Source: Shewanella aquimarina
Lineage (GTDB): Bacteria; Pseudomonadota; Gammaproteobacteria; Enterobacterales; Shewanellaceae
Direction of reading: 5' to 3'
NCBI RefSeq assembly: GCF_023349185.1
Contig: NZ_JAKIKY010000003.1
Location: forward strand, 372,001 to 436,000
Length of the DNA stretch: 64,000 nucleotides
The notes beneath the pieces were generated by a model that was given only the letters and a program-made list of their open reading frames with translations, ran no database searches and was not told the origin of the DNA. Positions 32,005-41,554 of this stretch are shown here, piece by piece. The position numbers were made by a program, and so were the translations under genes. Position 1 is the first letter of the stretch, and the number at the start of each line of letters is the position of its first letter.

Positions 32005-33375
32005 TCACTGAAACAGTTTTGCCCTGTGTCCCAAGGGCTGGGTGTCATCACGACTCAACACCAAGGTGTAGTTGCCGGTTTGATCGATCGCCATAGCGCC
32101 CGATTGATATACTAAGGTCAGAGTGCCATTCTCTTCCTTATGGACCAAGCTGATATCATAGTCCCCGCTCGGCAGGTTGATTTGCGCCAGCTCGGTAAAG
32201 CTCAAGTAAGTCAGCTTATAGACAGCCGTGTCAATCGTCTCACCTGGGCGCACGAAGTAGAGATCTAGGCTGTCAAAGCTGTCGATAAGATTTGCTACCG
32301 ACAGGGTATGCTCGAAGGCATTTGGCCTGTGATCGTGGGCAATGGTCATCCCCAGGGTCTGCCCGACGGCATTGTCAAAGATCACCAGTGTCTTACTCTC
32401 ATCCTGATTAAATGTCACCAAGAGGTTGTTAGCCAGCAGCTCATTGGTGTCACTCGAGAAAACACTCACCCCATAATCATTGTAATCTATCGCCTTGAAA
32501 TCATTCAGCGCATGGGGCGAGAGCCCAGGTAAGAGAACACTCTCGGCATCGCTACTCAGCTGCAGATCGAGGGCGCTGTCTTGGTTTAACGCGTTATAGA
32601 CCCTAAATTCGGCATCGGCATCTTGGTTGACATAGGCAACCGGCGTCCCTGTCGAATCGACATTATCGACGATCAACTTAGGCTCTCCAGGGCCGAAACT
32701 GTTATGAATGACTAGTTTGTTGACCGTTTCACTGGTCAATATCAACGTACCCGTACGAAATACAGGTTCCGCCTGACCAGGTTCAGTCAGGTACAGCAAG
32801 TACTCTCCAGTGTCTAGCATCAGGGCCTGGGTATGTTGCATATAACTTAAGTTGCCCAGCAGCTGCGCCTCGTTAAAACTTTCACTCGCCTTGGCCAGAT
32901 AGAGATCATAGGCGCCCTCGCCCATGGCAGCGTGTATAGCCAAGACCTGCATCTTGCTTTCGTCACTGTCGAGATCGCCGTTGGCCTCATCCATCTCATC
33001 ACGCTCATATCGAATGTCCAGGTATTCACTCTTCTCGTAATCGCCGACAAGCACCAAAAGGCGGTTGTCACCTTCCTTAAGATCGAGTGTGAATTCATGA
33101 AGCTCGACACTGTCACCGTTGGCGTCATAGCCACGAATGCTAGCGTCGGTTTCCCCTGTTGGATATTCATAGCGAGGCAAGGCATCACTATAAGAAACTG
33201 CAGTATAGGCATATTCATCGAGTACCAAATGGCTCGCCACGCTATTTGGCGATGCATTATAAAACTGGATATAGGCAGCCTTATTTTCACTCGACTCATC
33301 TGAGCCACAACCGGTGATAACCAGGGCCAAACCCGCGAAAAGTGCCAACTTTAGATTGCATTTTTTAATCAACAT
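32005..33375 (-). CDS. Lipoprotein with DUF4397-like beta-rich repeats
   Basis: A 456-residue predicted lipoprotein. The lipobox LALVITGC places the lipidated Cys near residue 23. The rest contains repeats of the DUF4397 type (beta-sandwich domains starting YIQFYNASPNS, then VLAIHAAMGEGAYDLYL, FRVYNALNQDSALDLQL and VANLIDSFDSLDLYFV); roughly four domains of about 100 residues. Function is unknown; the acidic surface and size suggest an exposed envelope protein. AAGGA lies four to five bases before the ATG. It is a single gene flanked by hairpins on the 3' side and by repeat arrays on the 5' side. Confidence 0.72.
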   Translation of the reverse strand: MLIKKCNLKLALFAGLALVITGCGSDESSENKAAYIQFYNASPNSVASHLVLDEYAYTAVSYSDALPRYEYPTGETDASIRGYDANGDSVELHEFTLDLKEGDNRLLVLVGDYEKSEYLDIRYERDEMDEANGDLDSDESKMQVLAIHAAMGEGAYDLYLAKASESFNEAQLLGNLSYMQHTQALMLDTGEYLLYLTEPGQAEPVFRTGTLILTSETVNKLVIHNSFGPGEPKLIVDNVDSTGTPVAYVNQDADAEFRVYNALNQDSALDLQLSSDAESVLLPGLSPHALNDFKAIDYNDYGVSVFSSDTNELLANNLLVTFNQDESKTLVIFDNAVGQTLGMTIAHDHRPNAFEHTLSVANLIDSFDSLDLYFVRPGETIDTAVYKLTYLSFTELAQINLPSGDYDISLVHKEENGTLTLVYQSGAMAIDQTGNYTLVLSRDDTQPLGHRAKLFQ

Positions 33376-33495
33376 AAATTTCCTTAACAGATTAATTACA
33401 AAGGCCTTACCTATGACAAACTTTTTGCGTCAAGAAATGTCAACCAGGGTAATAGACTGAAAAGGAAAGCTCGCCGAGTGTATGGTTTAAACGAG

Positions 33496-33555
33496 CCTGA
33501 TTAAGCCCTTGTCGGATTAAGTCTCGTCGGAATAAGTCTCGTTGGATTAGCTGCG
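33496..33555. repeat. 15-bp tandem repeat, four units
   Basis: Units cctgattaagccctt, gtcggattaagtctc, gtcggaataagtctc, gttggattagctgcg, in the 445-bp gap (33376-33820) upstream of the DUF4397-like gene. Confidence 0.75.
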
Positions 33556-33570
33556 TTTAGTTAGTTGTAA

Positions 33571-33612
33571 TTGATGGGCTGTGATTGATGGGCTGTATCG
33601 GATTGGCTGTAT
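33571..33612. repeat. 14-bp tandem repeat, three units
   Basis: Units ttgatgggctgtga, ttgatgggctgtat, cggattggctgtat, directly after the 15-bp array. Nothing else apart from a terminator at 33726-33757 is recognised in this gap. Confidence 0.75.
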
Positions 33613-33725
33613 CAGTCTTAGCTAAGTCTCTTTCTCAGCAGCTTAACCGCATCAGTTGTACGGCAGCGATATAAATGCTCGCTTGCCCCATAGCCATAAG
33701 GGCAAATACGACGCATGTGGAAAAT

Positions 33726-33757
33726 AAAAAAGCCAGCCCAGATGAGGGCTAGCCTTT
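33726..33757. terminator. Terminator-like hairpin downstream of the small minus-strand gene
   Basis: AAAAGCCAGCCC pairs imperfectly with GGGCTAGCCTTTT around AGATGA. On the minus strand a T-run follows the stem, so it would end the gene at 33821-34138. Confidence 0.65.
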
Positions 33758-33820
33758 TCTCGATATAAACTTAAGCAGGCATTCTTACAATGAGAGTTAA
33801 GCTAAGAGTTAAAATGAAAG

Positions 33821-34138
33821 TTAAGATGAGAGGCGCTGCACCCAGTCCTCGGGATCGGCGACGATAAACTGATAACGTTCACCATTGCTGAGGCTCACCT
33901 GGATCCCATCGGGCGTGATAGGCAGAATCCCTGCCCCCTTGCCCCAGCAGGTCTCCACCTTCACTATCTCATTTAAAGGCAGGTGGTATGGGCCGTAGAG
34001 GCAGTCTGAGCTGACAGATTTAAAATCCAGCGCTTCGCGGCTCATGGTGAGTCGTCCATCGACTCGAATGGCATTCTTCTGCAGCGTGGCCGGTGCCGAT
34101 TTGGGCTGACGCTGCGCAGTCTCGATAGATAATGTCAT
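33821..34138 (-). CDS. Hypothetical small protein
   Basis: A 105-residue protein with no recognised domain. The central CLYGPYHLPLNEIVKVETCWGKGAGILPITPDGIQVSLSNGERYQFIVADPEDW has the alternating pattern of a PH/GRAM-like beta fold. The start at ATG 34138 is preferred because GGAG is eight bases upstream; a frame extension to 34159 would add seven residues with no such spacing. A two-Cys pattern is present. It is separate from the neighbouring genes. Confidence 0.65.
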   Translation of the reverse strand: MTLSIETAQRQPKSAPATLQKNAIRVDGRLTMSREALDFKSVSSDCLYGPYHLPLNEIVKVETCWGKGAGILPITPDGIQVSLSNGERYQFIVADPEDWVQRLSS

Positions 34139-34346
34139 CTGCATTACTCCCTGTTGCATCTAAGTGTTGCATCTAATTGTTGGTTTCACTCTACTATATT
34201 CGCCCCTTCTTGTTAATGAGACGTTAGTGTGCAATCGGTTTTGTGGCACTAGCTGTATGGCAAGCTAGGATGACACAGACAGTGATTTTCTCTAGCCCCC
34301 TGGCTTCCCCTTTACCACTGCCCATTTGTGACTTGGCAGGCATAAA

Positions 34347-34374
34347 AAAGGCCAATCAAAAAAGATTGGCCTTT
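34347..34374. terminator. Intrinsic terminator downstream of the RND pump gene
   Basis: An 11-bp stem AAAGGCCAATC/GATTGGCCTTT with an A6 loop. The minus-strand copy is followed by T residues, so it ends the RND operon; it lies about 120 bp past the stop, beyond the tandem array. Confidence 0.8.
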
Positions 34375-34401
34375 GAACTTACTCATCACTCGTACTATTT
34401 G

Positions 34402-34491
34402 CTAATACTAAACACTAATACTAAGTCCTAATACTAAGAACTAATACTAAGAACTATTACTCAGTCCTAATACCAAGCGCTAATCTGGGCG
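34402..34491. repeat. 13-bp tandem repeat, six units plus a diverged copy, up to the RND stop codon
   Basis: Units ctaatactaaaca, ctaatactaagtc, ctaatactaagaa (twice), ctattactcagtc, ctaataccaagcg, then the 12-bp ctaatctgggcg. The next ctaat contains the stop codon of the RND permease gene at 34492. It fills the gap between terminator and gene. Confidence 0.9.
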
Positions 34492-37400
34492 CTAATCGGC
34501 GTTTCGTAAGCCTGACTCATGATGTGTATCTAGCGCAAGTTCTGCCTCGAGACGTTGGCTGATCTCTTCTGGCGAACCTGTATTTCGCGCGATCAAGCCA
34601 TAGGCAACCGGGATCACCAGCAGGGTAAAGAAGGTCGCCAGAATAATACCCGACAATACCACCACGCCTATGACGAAACGCGTCTCGGCGCCCGCCCCTT
34701 GAGCCAACACCAGTGGAATGGCTCCAGCCGCCGTGGTGATCCCCGTCATCAAGATGGGACGAAGACGCTGGCTGGCCGCCTGGATGATCGCCGTATCGAA
34801 CGCAATGCCTTTATCACGCAGCTGATTGGCAAACTCGACGATCAAGATACCGTTCTTGGCCGCCAGTCCCACCAGCATGATGATACCGATCTGGCTGTAG
34901 ATGTTCAGGCTCTGCCCTGTGATCCACAGGCCTATCAAGGCACCCAAGGTCGCCAAGGGCACGGTCAGCATGATCACCATGGGGTGAATATAGCTCTCGA
35001 ACTGCGCCGCAAGCACCAAGAAGACGATGCCTAGTGCCAACAGGAAGACGAAATACATGGAGTTACCCGATTCCTGATAATCCAGCGATTGCCCCTTGTA
35101 GCTGATCACCGTCTCGGCCGGCAGATAGGTGTAGGCCAGATCGTTGAGGTAATCGAGCGCCTCACCCAGGCTATAACCATCGGCTAGGTTGGCCTCTATG
35201 GTAATGGCGCGCATACGGTTGTAGCGGTTTAGCTGACTGGCGTCGGCAAACTCCTCCACCGACACTAAGTTAGCCAGGGGGATAAGCTCGCGGCTTCTAT
35301 CCGAGCGCACATAGATGTTACTCAGATCGCTGGCGGTATTCTGATTATCCCGGTTACCCTCGATGATCACGTCATATTCTTCACCGTCGCGCATAAAGGT
35401 GGTCACCAGGCGCGACCCCAACATAGACTCCAGAGTGCGGCCGATATGGGAGATAGAGACGCCGAGATCCGCCGCCCTGTCCTTATCGATCACCACCCTC
35501 AGCTGCGGCTTGGTTTCCTTGTAGTCATGATCAAGGCCCACCAGATTCGGATTCTCCTTGGCCTTCTCCAGTAATATGTCGCGCCACTTGGCGAGTTCTT
35601 CATAGCTTGGGCCGCCCAGTACAAACTGCACCGGCTTACCCACGCCGCGACCGAAGGCCTGACGCATCACGGGAAAAGCGCGCACACCGGCGAGATCCGA
35701 CAGACGGGCACGAATGTCACCTATGATCTCGAAGGCACTACGACGGGTCGCCCAGTCTTCCAGCACGATAATCGCCATGCCGTTGGAGAAGTTAGCGTTG
35801 CGTCCAAAGCCGCGAGGCGCACGGATCAGCAAGCGTTTGATGTCACCGCTTTCGACCAGCGGCATCAGACGCTCCTCGATCTCATCCATATAGGGGGTGA
35901 TATATTCGAAACTCGCCCCCTGAGGACCGTTGACGATCAGGAACATAGAGCCCCTGTCCTCTCTTGGCGCAAACTCCTGAGGTACCTTGGTCATCAGATA
36001 GCCGCTAAGCCCTAAGGCGATAACCACCAGGGAGCTGACGATAAAGGGATGGGTCATGGCGCGCTTGAGCGTGGTACGGTAACCCGCAGACAACCAGTTC
36101 ATGCCCGCATCTATCTTGCGCACCAGCCAAGGATCTTGCCCGGCAGGCTTAAGCAGCTTAGAGCACATCATGGGGCTCAGGGTCAGGGCCACCAGGCTCG
36201 AGAAGATCACCGCCGCACTCATGGCCACCGCAAACTCCTTAAACAGCTTACCCAGATCCCCTTCAAGGAAGGTGATCGGCATAAACACAGCCACCAAGAC
36301 CAGGGTGGTGGCGACCACGGCAAAGGCTACCTCGCGTGAACCGAGAAAAGCCGCCTTCAGTGGTGAGTCGCCCTCCTCGATGCGTCTGTGGATGTTTTCC
36401 AGCACCACGATGGCGTCATCCACCACCATACCGATGGCCAGGATCATCGCCAGCAGGGTCAGCAGGTTAATGGTGTAACCCAGGGCGTAGAGCACGATAA
36501 AGGTTGCCATCAAGGACACAGGCACCGTCAACGCCGGGATCAGCATGGCGCGCACGCTGCCAAGGAAGAGATAGATCACCACAATTACCAGGAACATGGC
36601 GATAAACAGGGTCTGGTACACCTCCTTGATGGAGGCCTCGATAAACACAGAGCTATCGTAGGAGCGTTTGATCTCCATGCCCGCAGGCAGTGTCGGATTG
36701 ATCTTGTCCACCAGGGCGTTGGCGGCGCGAGCCACCTCTAGGGTGTTAGAGGTAGACTGCTTGGAGATCCCCAGGCCTATCATGGCCTCACGGTTACCGC
36801 GGAAGGTGATGCGCTCCTCTTCCGAGCCTATCTCTACCTTAGCCACGTCGCCGAGCTTGATGAGGTAGCCATCTTCCCCTTCGGCCAGCACCAGATTATT
36901 GAAATCTTCCGCCGTCTTGAAGGTGCGCTCCAGGCGCACGGTAAAGTGTCTATCTTGGGATTCCACCGAACCAGCCGGTAGCTCGACGTTCTCCGAGCGC
37001 AGCACAGACTCGATATCCGACACCGTCAGATCTCGGGCCGCCAGGGCCTGACGGTCGATCCACACCCGCATGGCGTACACCTTACCCCCACCGATACGAA
37101 TATTGGCCACGCCGTCGATCACCGAGAAGCGATCCACCAGATAGCGGCGGGCATAGTCGGTGAGCTGCAAGGTATTCATCTGATCCGAGACCAAGTTGAG
37201 CCACATGATCACCTCATCACCGCCATTGGCCTTCTGAACCTCTGGGGGATCGGCCTCTTCCGGCAGGTTATTGAGCAAACCCGAGATGCGGTCGCGCACA
37301 TCGTTGGCCGCCGCCTCGATATCCCGGCCGACGTCAAACTCTAGCGTCACAGATGAGCGACCATCGCTGCTGGAGGAGTTGATGTTACGTATCCCCTCCA

Positions 37401-37620
37401 CGCCACTGATCCTGTCTTCCACCAGCTGAGTGATACGACTCTCCACCACAGCCGCACTGGCGCCGCGGTAGCTGGTCTGCACCGAGACGATAGGCGGATC
37501 GATATTGGGATACTCGCGCAAGGGCAGCTTTTCGAAGGAGACCAGACCAAAGGCGATCAGGAGTATGCTGATGACGGACGCAAAAACCGGTCGTTTTACC
37601 GACAAATCCGTCAAGATCAT
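34492..37620 (-). CDS. RND efflux pump permease (HAE1/AcrB-like)
   Basis: A 1042-residue inner-membrane proton/drug antiporter of the resistance-nodulation-division type. The first helix MILTDLSVKRPVFASVISILLIAFGL, the periplasmic porter segments (PNIDPPIVSVQTSYRGASAAVVE), and the proton-relay GMVVDDAIVVLENI (paired Asp) are typical, as is the matching second half (GLAAKNGILIVEFANQL). It is encoded directly after the adaptor (ATGA overlap). No outer-membrane partner is encoded here, so TolC or another OMF elsewhere is needed. Substrates unknown. Length is normal. A 13-bp repeat array begins at its stop. Confidence 0.93.
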   Translation of the reverse strand: MILTDLSVKRPVFASVISILLIAFGLVSFEKLPLREYPNIDPPIVSVQTSYRGASAAVVESRITQLVEDRISGVEGIRNINSSSSDGRSSVTLEFDVGRDIEAAANDVRDRISGLLNNLPEEADPPEVQKANGGDEVIMWLNLVSDQMNTLQLTDYARRYLVDRFSVIDGVANIRIGGGKVYAMRVWIDRQALAARDLTVSDIESVLRSENVELPAGSVESQDRHFTVRLERTFKTAEDFNNLVLAEGEDGYLIKLGDVAKVEIGSEEERITFRGNREAMIGLGISKQSTSNTLEVARAANALVDKINPTLPAGMEIKRSYDSSVFIEASIKEVYQTLFIAMFLVIVVIYLFLGSVRAMLIPALTVPVSLMATFIVLYALGYTINLLTLLAMILAIGMVVDDAIVVLENIHRRIEEGDSPLKAAFLGSREVAFAVVATTLVLVAVFMPITFLEGDLGKLFKEFAVAMSAAVIFSSLVALTLSPMMCSKLLKPAGQDPWLVRKIDAGMNWLSAGYRTTLKRAMTHPFIVSSLVVIALGLSGYLMTKVPQEFAPREDRGSMFLIVNGPQGASFEYITPYMDEIEERLMPLVESGDIKRLLIRAPRGFGRNANFSNGMAIIVLEDWATRRSAFEIIGDIRARLSDLAGVRAFPVMRQAFGRGVGKPVQFVLGGPSYEELAKWRDILLEKAKENPNLVGLDHDYKETKPQLRVVIDKDRAADLGVSISHIGRTLESMLGSRLVTTFMRDGEEYDVIIEGNRDNQNTASDLSNIYVRSDRSRELIPLANLVSVEEFADASQLNRYNRMRAITIEANLADGYSLGEALDYLNDLAYTYLPAETVISYKGQSLDYQESGNSMYFVFLLALGIVFLVLAAQFESYIHPMVIMLTVPLATLGALIGLWITGQSLNIYSQIGIIMLVGLAAKNGILIVEFANQLRDKGIAFDTAIIQAASQRLRPILMTGITTAAGAIPLVLAQGAGAETRFVIGVVVLSGIILATFFTLLVIPVAYGLIARNTGSPEEISQRLEAELALDTHHESGLRNAD

Positions 37621-38702
37621 GCTAGCGGCTCCACCTTAGCTTGTTGGTTGAAACTAAAGTGTTCACTGTACTGCACCTTAACCGTATCTCCTGGGCGCAC
37701 CTTGAGGATGCCACGCACCATCACCTGCTCGCCCACCTCGACGCCGCCGACTATCTCTACCCAGCCGCGCTTACGTAGGCCTAGTTGCACCTGACGACGC
37801 TCGACCACGTTTTCTTCGTTCACCAGATAAACGAAGTGATCTTTCTGAATAGGAATAATCGCCGCTTCTGGAATGATAAGCGCTTCGCGGCTCTGCTTGA
37901 TCAGCTTCACCTTCATCAACATACCGGGCAGCAGGCGCAGCCCCTTGTTGGGGATCTCGGCCCTGACCGTCACGGCGCGAGTCGTCGGATTGACCCGGCT
38001 ATCGACAGACACCACCTTACCGGTAAACAACTCGCCTTCGAAGGCCACGGCACTGGCCTCGACCGACTTACCAATAGCCAAAGACTGCAGGAAGCGCTCC
38101 GGCACTGAGAAATCCAGTTTGATGGTGGAGATATCATCTAAGGTGGTGATAACAGTGCCTGGGGTCACCAGGCTCCCCTGACTCACCTGACGCAGACCCA
38201 GGCGTCCCGAAAACGGCGCCAAGATGCGTCTGTCTTTGAGGGAGGATTCGGCCTGTTCTAACTCGGCCTTGGCGGTATCGATAAGGGTCTGCAGCCTGTC
38301 ACGCTCCAATGCAGCGACCGTCTGGCTGGTCACCAGGGAGCTGATCCGCGCCAGTTCGCGCTGATGATCTTTCATCTTAACCCGGGCCACTGTCACACGG
38401 GCGATCTGTTCTCTGTCTTGCAAACGTACCAGAAGCCGGCCCTTCTCCACCATCTGACCGTCGCTGAAATTAATCTCGGTTACCATGTCGGTAACCTTGG
38501 GGGTCACAGTGATAGATTCGTTTGCCTTACCTGTACCCAAGGCCTCAACTTCGTCGCGAATAGGCTGCATTTCGGCCTTTGCCACCACCACATTCGGCGT
38601 GGGTCGCCCGCGCGGCCCCTTAGGCGTTTCGGTTTGCTGAGTGAAATAGTAGGTGGCGGCGCCTGCCGCTAAAAGCATTGAGATTATTATCGTTTTTTTC
38701 AT
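37617..38702 (-). CDS. RND periplasmic adaptor (membrane fusion protein)
   Basis: A 361-residue adaptor: N-terminal membrane anchor (TIIISMLLAAGAATYYF), a lipoyl/barrel-sandwich region (EALGTGKANESITVTPKVTDMV), a hairpin (about 100-150), then LAPFSGRLGLRQVSQGSLVTPG and a beta-barrel/MP domain ending VRGILKVRPGDTVKVQ. No lipobox is seen, so the anchor is uncleaved. The first base pairs include a TTG immediately before the ATG at 38702; the ATG is used. It overlaps the permease start by four bases. It couples the permease to an outer-membrane channel. Confidence 0.92.
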   Translation of the reverse strand: MKKTIIISMLLAAGAATYYFTQQTETPKGPRGRPTPNVVVAKAEMQPIRDEVEALGTGKANESITVTPKVTDMVTEINFSDGQMVEKGRLLVRLQDREQIARVTVARVKMKDHQRELARISSLVTSQTVAALERDRLQTLIDTAKAELEQAESSLKDRRILAPFSGRLGLRQVSQGSLVTPGTVITTLDDISTIKLDFSVPERFLQSLAIGKSVEASAVAFEGELFTGKVVSVDSRVNPTTRAVTVRAEIPNKGLRLLPGMLMKVKLIKQSREALIIPEAAIIPIQKDHFVYLVNEENVVERRQVQLGLRKRGWVEIVGGVEVGEQVMVRGILKVRPGDTVKVQYSEHFSFNQQAKVEPLA

Positions 38703-38865
38703 CAATCTTCCGAAAGAATGCGCATTATGTTATCGGTAGTTTACCTTGGAATGTAGGTGCTTCAAGGCGTTTTACCTTTGCTTACAAACTTAATACACCA
38801 TTTACATTTTTGCCCGCCATGAGGCACAAAAGAGTATAGTATCAATCGCTAAATGATACGCTTGA

Positions 38866-41238
38866 TCATCTAAAGAAGGGCGACTGAGTCAGCATAAGCA
38901 GCAGCTTTTCCTCGCTAACGGAGGGATTCATAAACTCCCCCTGACCATAGTCACAACCAAACAACAGTAACGTCTGATATTGCTCGCGGGTTTCTATCCC
39001 CTGAGCCAGAGTATCGATATTCAAGCTGCTGGCGAGATTGATGATGGTCTCTAAGATCATTTGGTTATCGTATGCCATCTTCATGGGACTGATGAGTCCC
39101 TGGGCTATCTTGAGGCGATCGAACCTGAGTGTCTGCAAATACCCAAAGCTTGCATGGCTGGCGCCCGCGTCATCCAGGCTCACCAGTACGCCGAGGGACT
39201 TTGCCCTGGCAATACAGTGCTTCACCTTGTCGAAGCCGGCGACTATGCTGGCCTCCGGGATCTCTAAGCCCAAGAATTTGGCCAGATCCTCCCCCTTTGT
39301 TACCATCCCCTCCAGTTCATCAAACAGAGCACTGCCGTCACTGGCGAGATTCACGCTCACGCGAAAGTCCTCAGGATAGGTGCCGTGATAGCGTTTGAGA
39401 TGGGCCAGTATAAGCCTGGCGACCACAGCATCGACCAGCTGAAGGGCCCCCTGGCGGCGCAGCGGCGCCAATAATCGCCGGGGTGAAATGGTTCCATAGC
39501 TGGGATGCTCCCAGCGCAACAGCGCCTCGGCACCGATCAGTTTGCCATCCTTGAGCCGGTATTGAGGTTGAAAGCTGAAATAGAGCTCCTCCTGGGCGGC
39601 GGCTAGCTGAAACTCCTGACAAATCTGCGTCTCCTGCAGCTCGGTCTGCTCACCACTGCTGAACACACAAAGACGCTGCCGCCCCATCAATTTTGCCCTA
39701 AGCAGCGCCTGATCGCCCCTGCGCAAGAGATCTGACGCCCGCATCCCGGATGAGAAGCAGGTCACCAGCCCCAGGCTAACCGACAGCGCGAGAGAGATCC
39801 CGCCAAGATCCAACACCGCCTGCATCTGCTCGCGCAGGGCGTCGACCCGCGAAAGGCACTCAGATTCTGATTCGATACCCATCAAGAGCAGGCCAAACTG
39901 ATCCCCTCCCAGCCGACAAATGGTGTCCTGGCTCGCGATAGCTGCCTCTGTGCGCTGTGCAAACACCCTTAGCAGCTCATCCCCTAAGTGATGACCATAG
40001 GTATCGTTAACAGCCTTAAAGTGATCTATGTCGAGCAGCACTAGGCCGAGCCCTTTGGCAGAAACGCCATTTTCGGCGGCTTCATTGAGCTTAGCGATCG
40101 CCTGATTTAAGCGGTCGATAAATAGCATACGATTGGGTAGCTTAGTTAAGCCATCATAGAGAGCCATCTGCGTCAGGTTGGCCTTAACATTCATGCGGCT
40201 AATGGCATTGCGTATATGTTTGGCGCAAAACACCAGCAGCTGCTGATCGGCTTCGCTATAACGATAATCACCATGATAACTCTGCACCACGACGATGCCA
40301 CGAAAAGCCTCGTCGCCGAAGGGTACACCGAGCCAGGCCCTTGGCATAGCGCCATTGATCGTTATCTCTCCCTGAGCCACCAAAGCCTTAATCTGCGCCT
40401 CGTCCACCAGGAGTGGTTTGTTTTTCAGCAGCGTATAGGCGGTGATCCCAAGGCATGAGGGTAACAGCGGCAATTCGGTATCTTCGGCGAGCTGTTCGTA
40501 TTGATCCACATGATAGGGAAAGTGCAGCGTTTGGCCATCTTCACTCAGTAGCGCGACATAGAAGTTATCCGCCTTGACCAGGCGGGCAATGCAGGCGTGT
40601 AGCCTTTGGTAGAAGGCTCTAATCGAGTCGGTCTCGAAGATGATCTCCGCGATGGCAAACAGGGTGTCTTGGATCTTACTGGCATATTCCAGATCCGCCA
40701 CCCGCTTTTGCAGTGTCACCAGATTGTTGGCCCTGTGGATCTTCAGTGCAGCGATGGAGGCAAGGGCAAACAAGATGCGCTCATGCTGAGAGGTGTAAAA
40801 ATTCTTCTTAGGATGCTCGGTGTCTATCACCCCTATCAGTTCACCATCCATCAACATGGGCACCGCAAGCTCTGAAAGCCTGGGGGCGTCATCGACGATA
40901 TAGTTAGGAAACTGCCGGGTATCACCGACGATCAAGGGTTGTTTGGTCTTAGCCACTGTGCCGACAACGCCCTCCCCCACCTTGAGTTCGATAGGCGCGA
41001 GGATCTCATGACCGCTAGGGTTCTTATCACCGAAGCTGGCCTTCTGCATCAAGACGCCCCGCGCAGGATCCAGCAGGTAGACGACCACATCATCAAAGCC
41101 TAACTGGGAAACCACATTCTGTGCCAGGTGCCAAAGGATCTCATCTACCCCGCTTAGCGAGAGCATGTCGATAGCAAACTCACTGATAATCTTCAGATAT
41201 TTTGCGTCTACATCCTGCAGTGGCACCTTAGCTGGCAT
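38866..41238 (-). CDS. GAF-GAF-GGDEF-EAL protein with Gln at both catalytic Glu positions
   Basis: A 790-residue cytoplasmic signalling protein: two GAF-type sensor domains (about 20-165 and 185-345), GGDEF (about 355-520) and EAL (about 530-780). In the GGDEF domain the motif is GGDQF instead of GG(D/E)EF. In the EAL domain EALLRW, N in SVNLAS, LEIPEAS and DD of SLDDAGAS are kept, but AEGVET is AQGIET and DDFGTGYSSL is DDAGASHASF. The Glu-to-Gln changes hit the residues needed for cyclase and phosphodiesterase catalysis, so the protein may be a c-di-GMP/GTP sensor or partner rather than an enzyme. Single gene, no terminator evident at its 3' end. Confidence 0.87.
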   Translation of the reverse strand: MPAKVPLQDVDAKYLKIISEFAIDMLSLSGVDEILWHLAQNVVSQLGFDDVVVYLLDPARGVLMQKASFGDKNPSGHEILAPIELKVGEGVVGTVAKTKQPLIVGDTRQFPNYIVDDAPRLSELAVPMLMDGELIGVIDTEHPKKNFYTSQHERILFALASIAALKIHRANNLVTLQKRVADLEYASKIQDTLFAIAEIIFETDSIRAFYQRLHACIARLVKADNFYVALLSEDGQTLHFPYHVDQYEQLAEDTELPLLPSCLGITAYTLLKNKPLLVDEAQIKALVAQGEITINGAMPRAWLGVPFGDEAFRGIVVVQSYHGDYRYSEADQQLLVFCAKHIRNAISRMNVKANLTQMALYDGLTKLPNRMLFIDRLNQAIAKLNEAAENGVSAKGLGLVLLDIDHFKAVNDTYGHHLGDELLRVFAQRTEAAIASQDTICRLGGDQFGLLLMGIESESECLSRVDALREQMQAVLDLGGISLALSVSLGLVTCFSSGMRASDLLRRGDQALLRAKLMGRQRLCVFSSGEQTELQETQICQEFQLAAAQEELYFSFQPQYRLKDGKLIGAEALLRWEHPSYGTISPRRLLAPLRRQGALQLVDAVVARLILAHLKRYHGTYPEDFRVSVNLASDGSALFDELEGMVTKGEDLAKFLGLEIPEASIVAGFDKVKHCIARAKSLGVLVSLDDAGASHASFGYLQTLRFDRLKIAQGLISPMKMAYDNQMILETIINLASSLNIDTLAQGIETREQYQTLLLFGCDYGQGEFMNPSVSEEKLLLMLTQSPFFR

Positions 41239-41506
41239 CTCAACCTCGGCTAAACATTTCCGTCAATCTAATGACTGATAATATCACTAACTATATGGCA
41301 TAGATGCTTGGCTCGCCATCGGCCGCCACAGGAAACGGGCCGCAGGAACACGATGGGGGAAACAGGCTGAATAGCTCCATGATGCCCAACACAGAGGGAC
41401 TAACGCTTACGCACAAAGCGTATTTAAAGGACTGCGAAAGCACGGCTAACGAATAGCGGCATGCTTCCAGCCACTTTATGGCGCGCTAGACTGAAGAGGA
41501 GAAACA

Positions 41507-41532
41507 AAAAAGAGGCCTCATGGCCTCTTTTT
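41507..41532. terminator. Intrinsic terminator downstream of bamC
   Basis: An 11-bp stem AAAAAGAGGCC/GGCCTCTTTTT, loop TCAT. The minus-strand copy is followed by T residues, fitting the end of bamC. The remainder of the 316-bp gap 41239-41554 shows nothing recognised. Confidence 0.85.
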
Positions 41533-41554
41533 ATTTGGATAAGCTTATCTGAGT

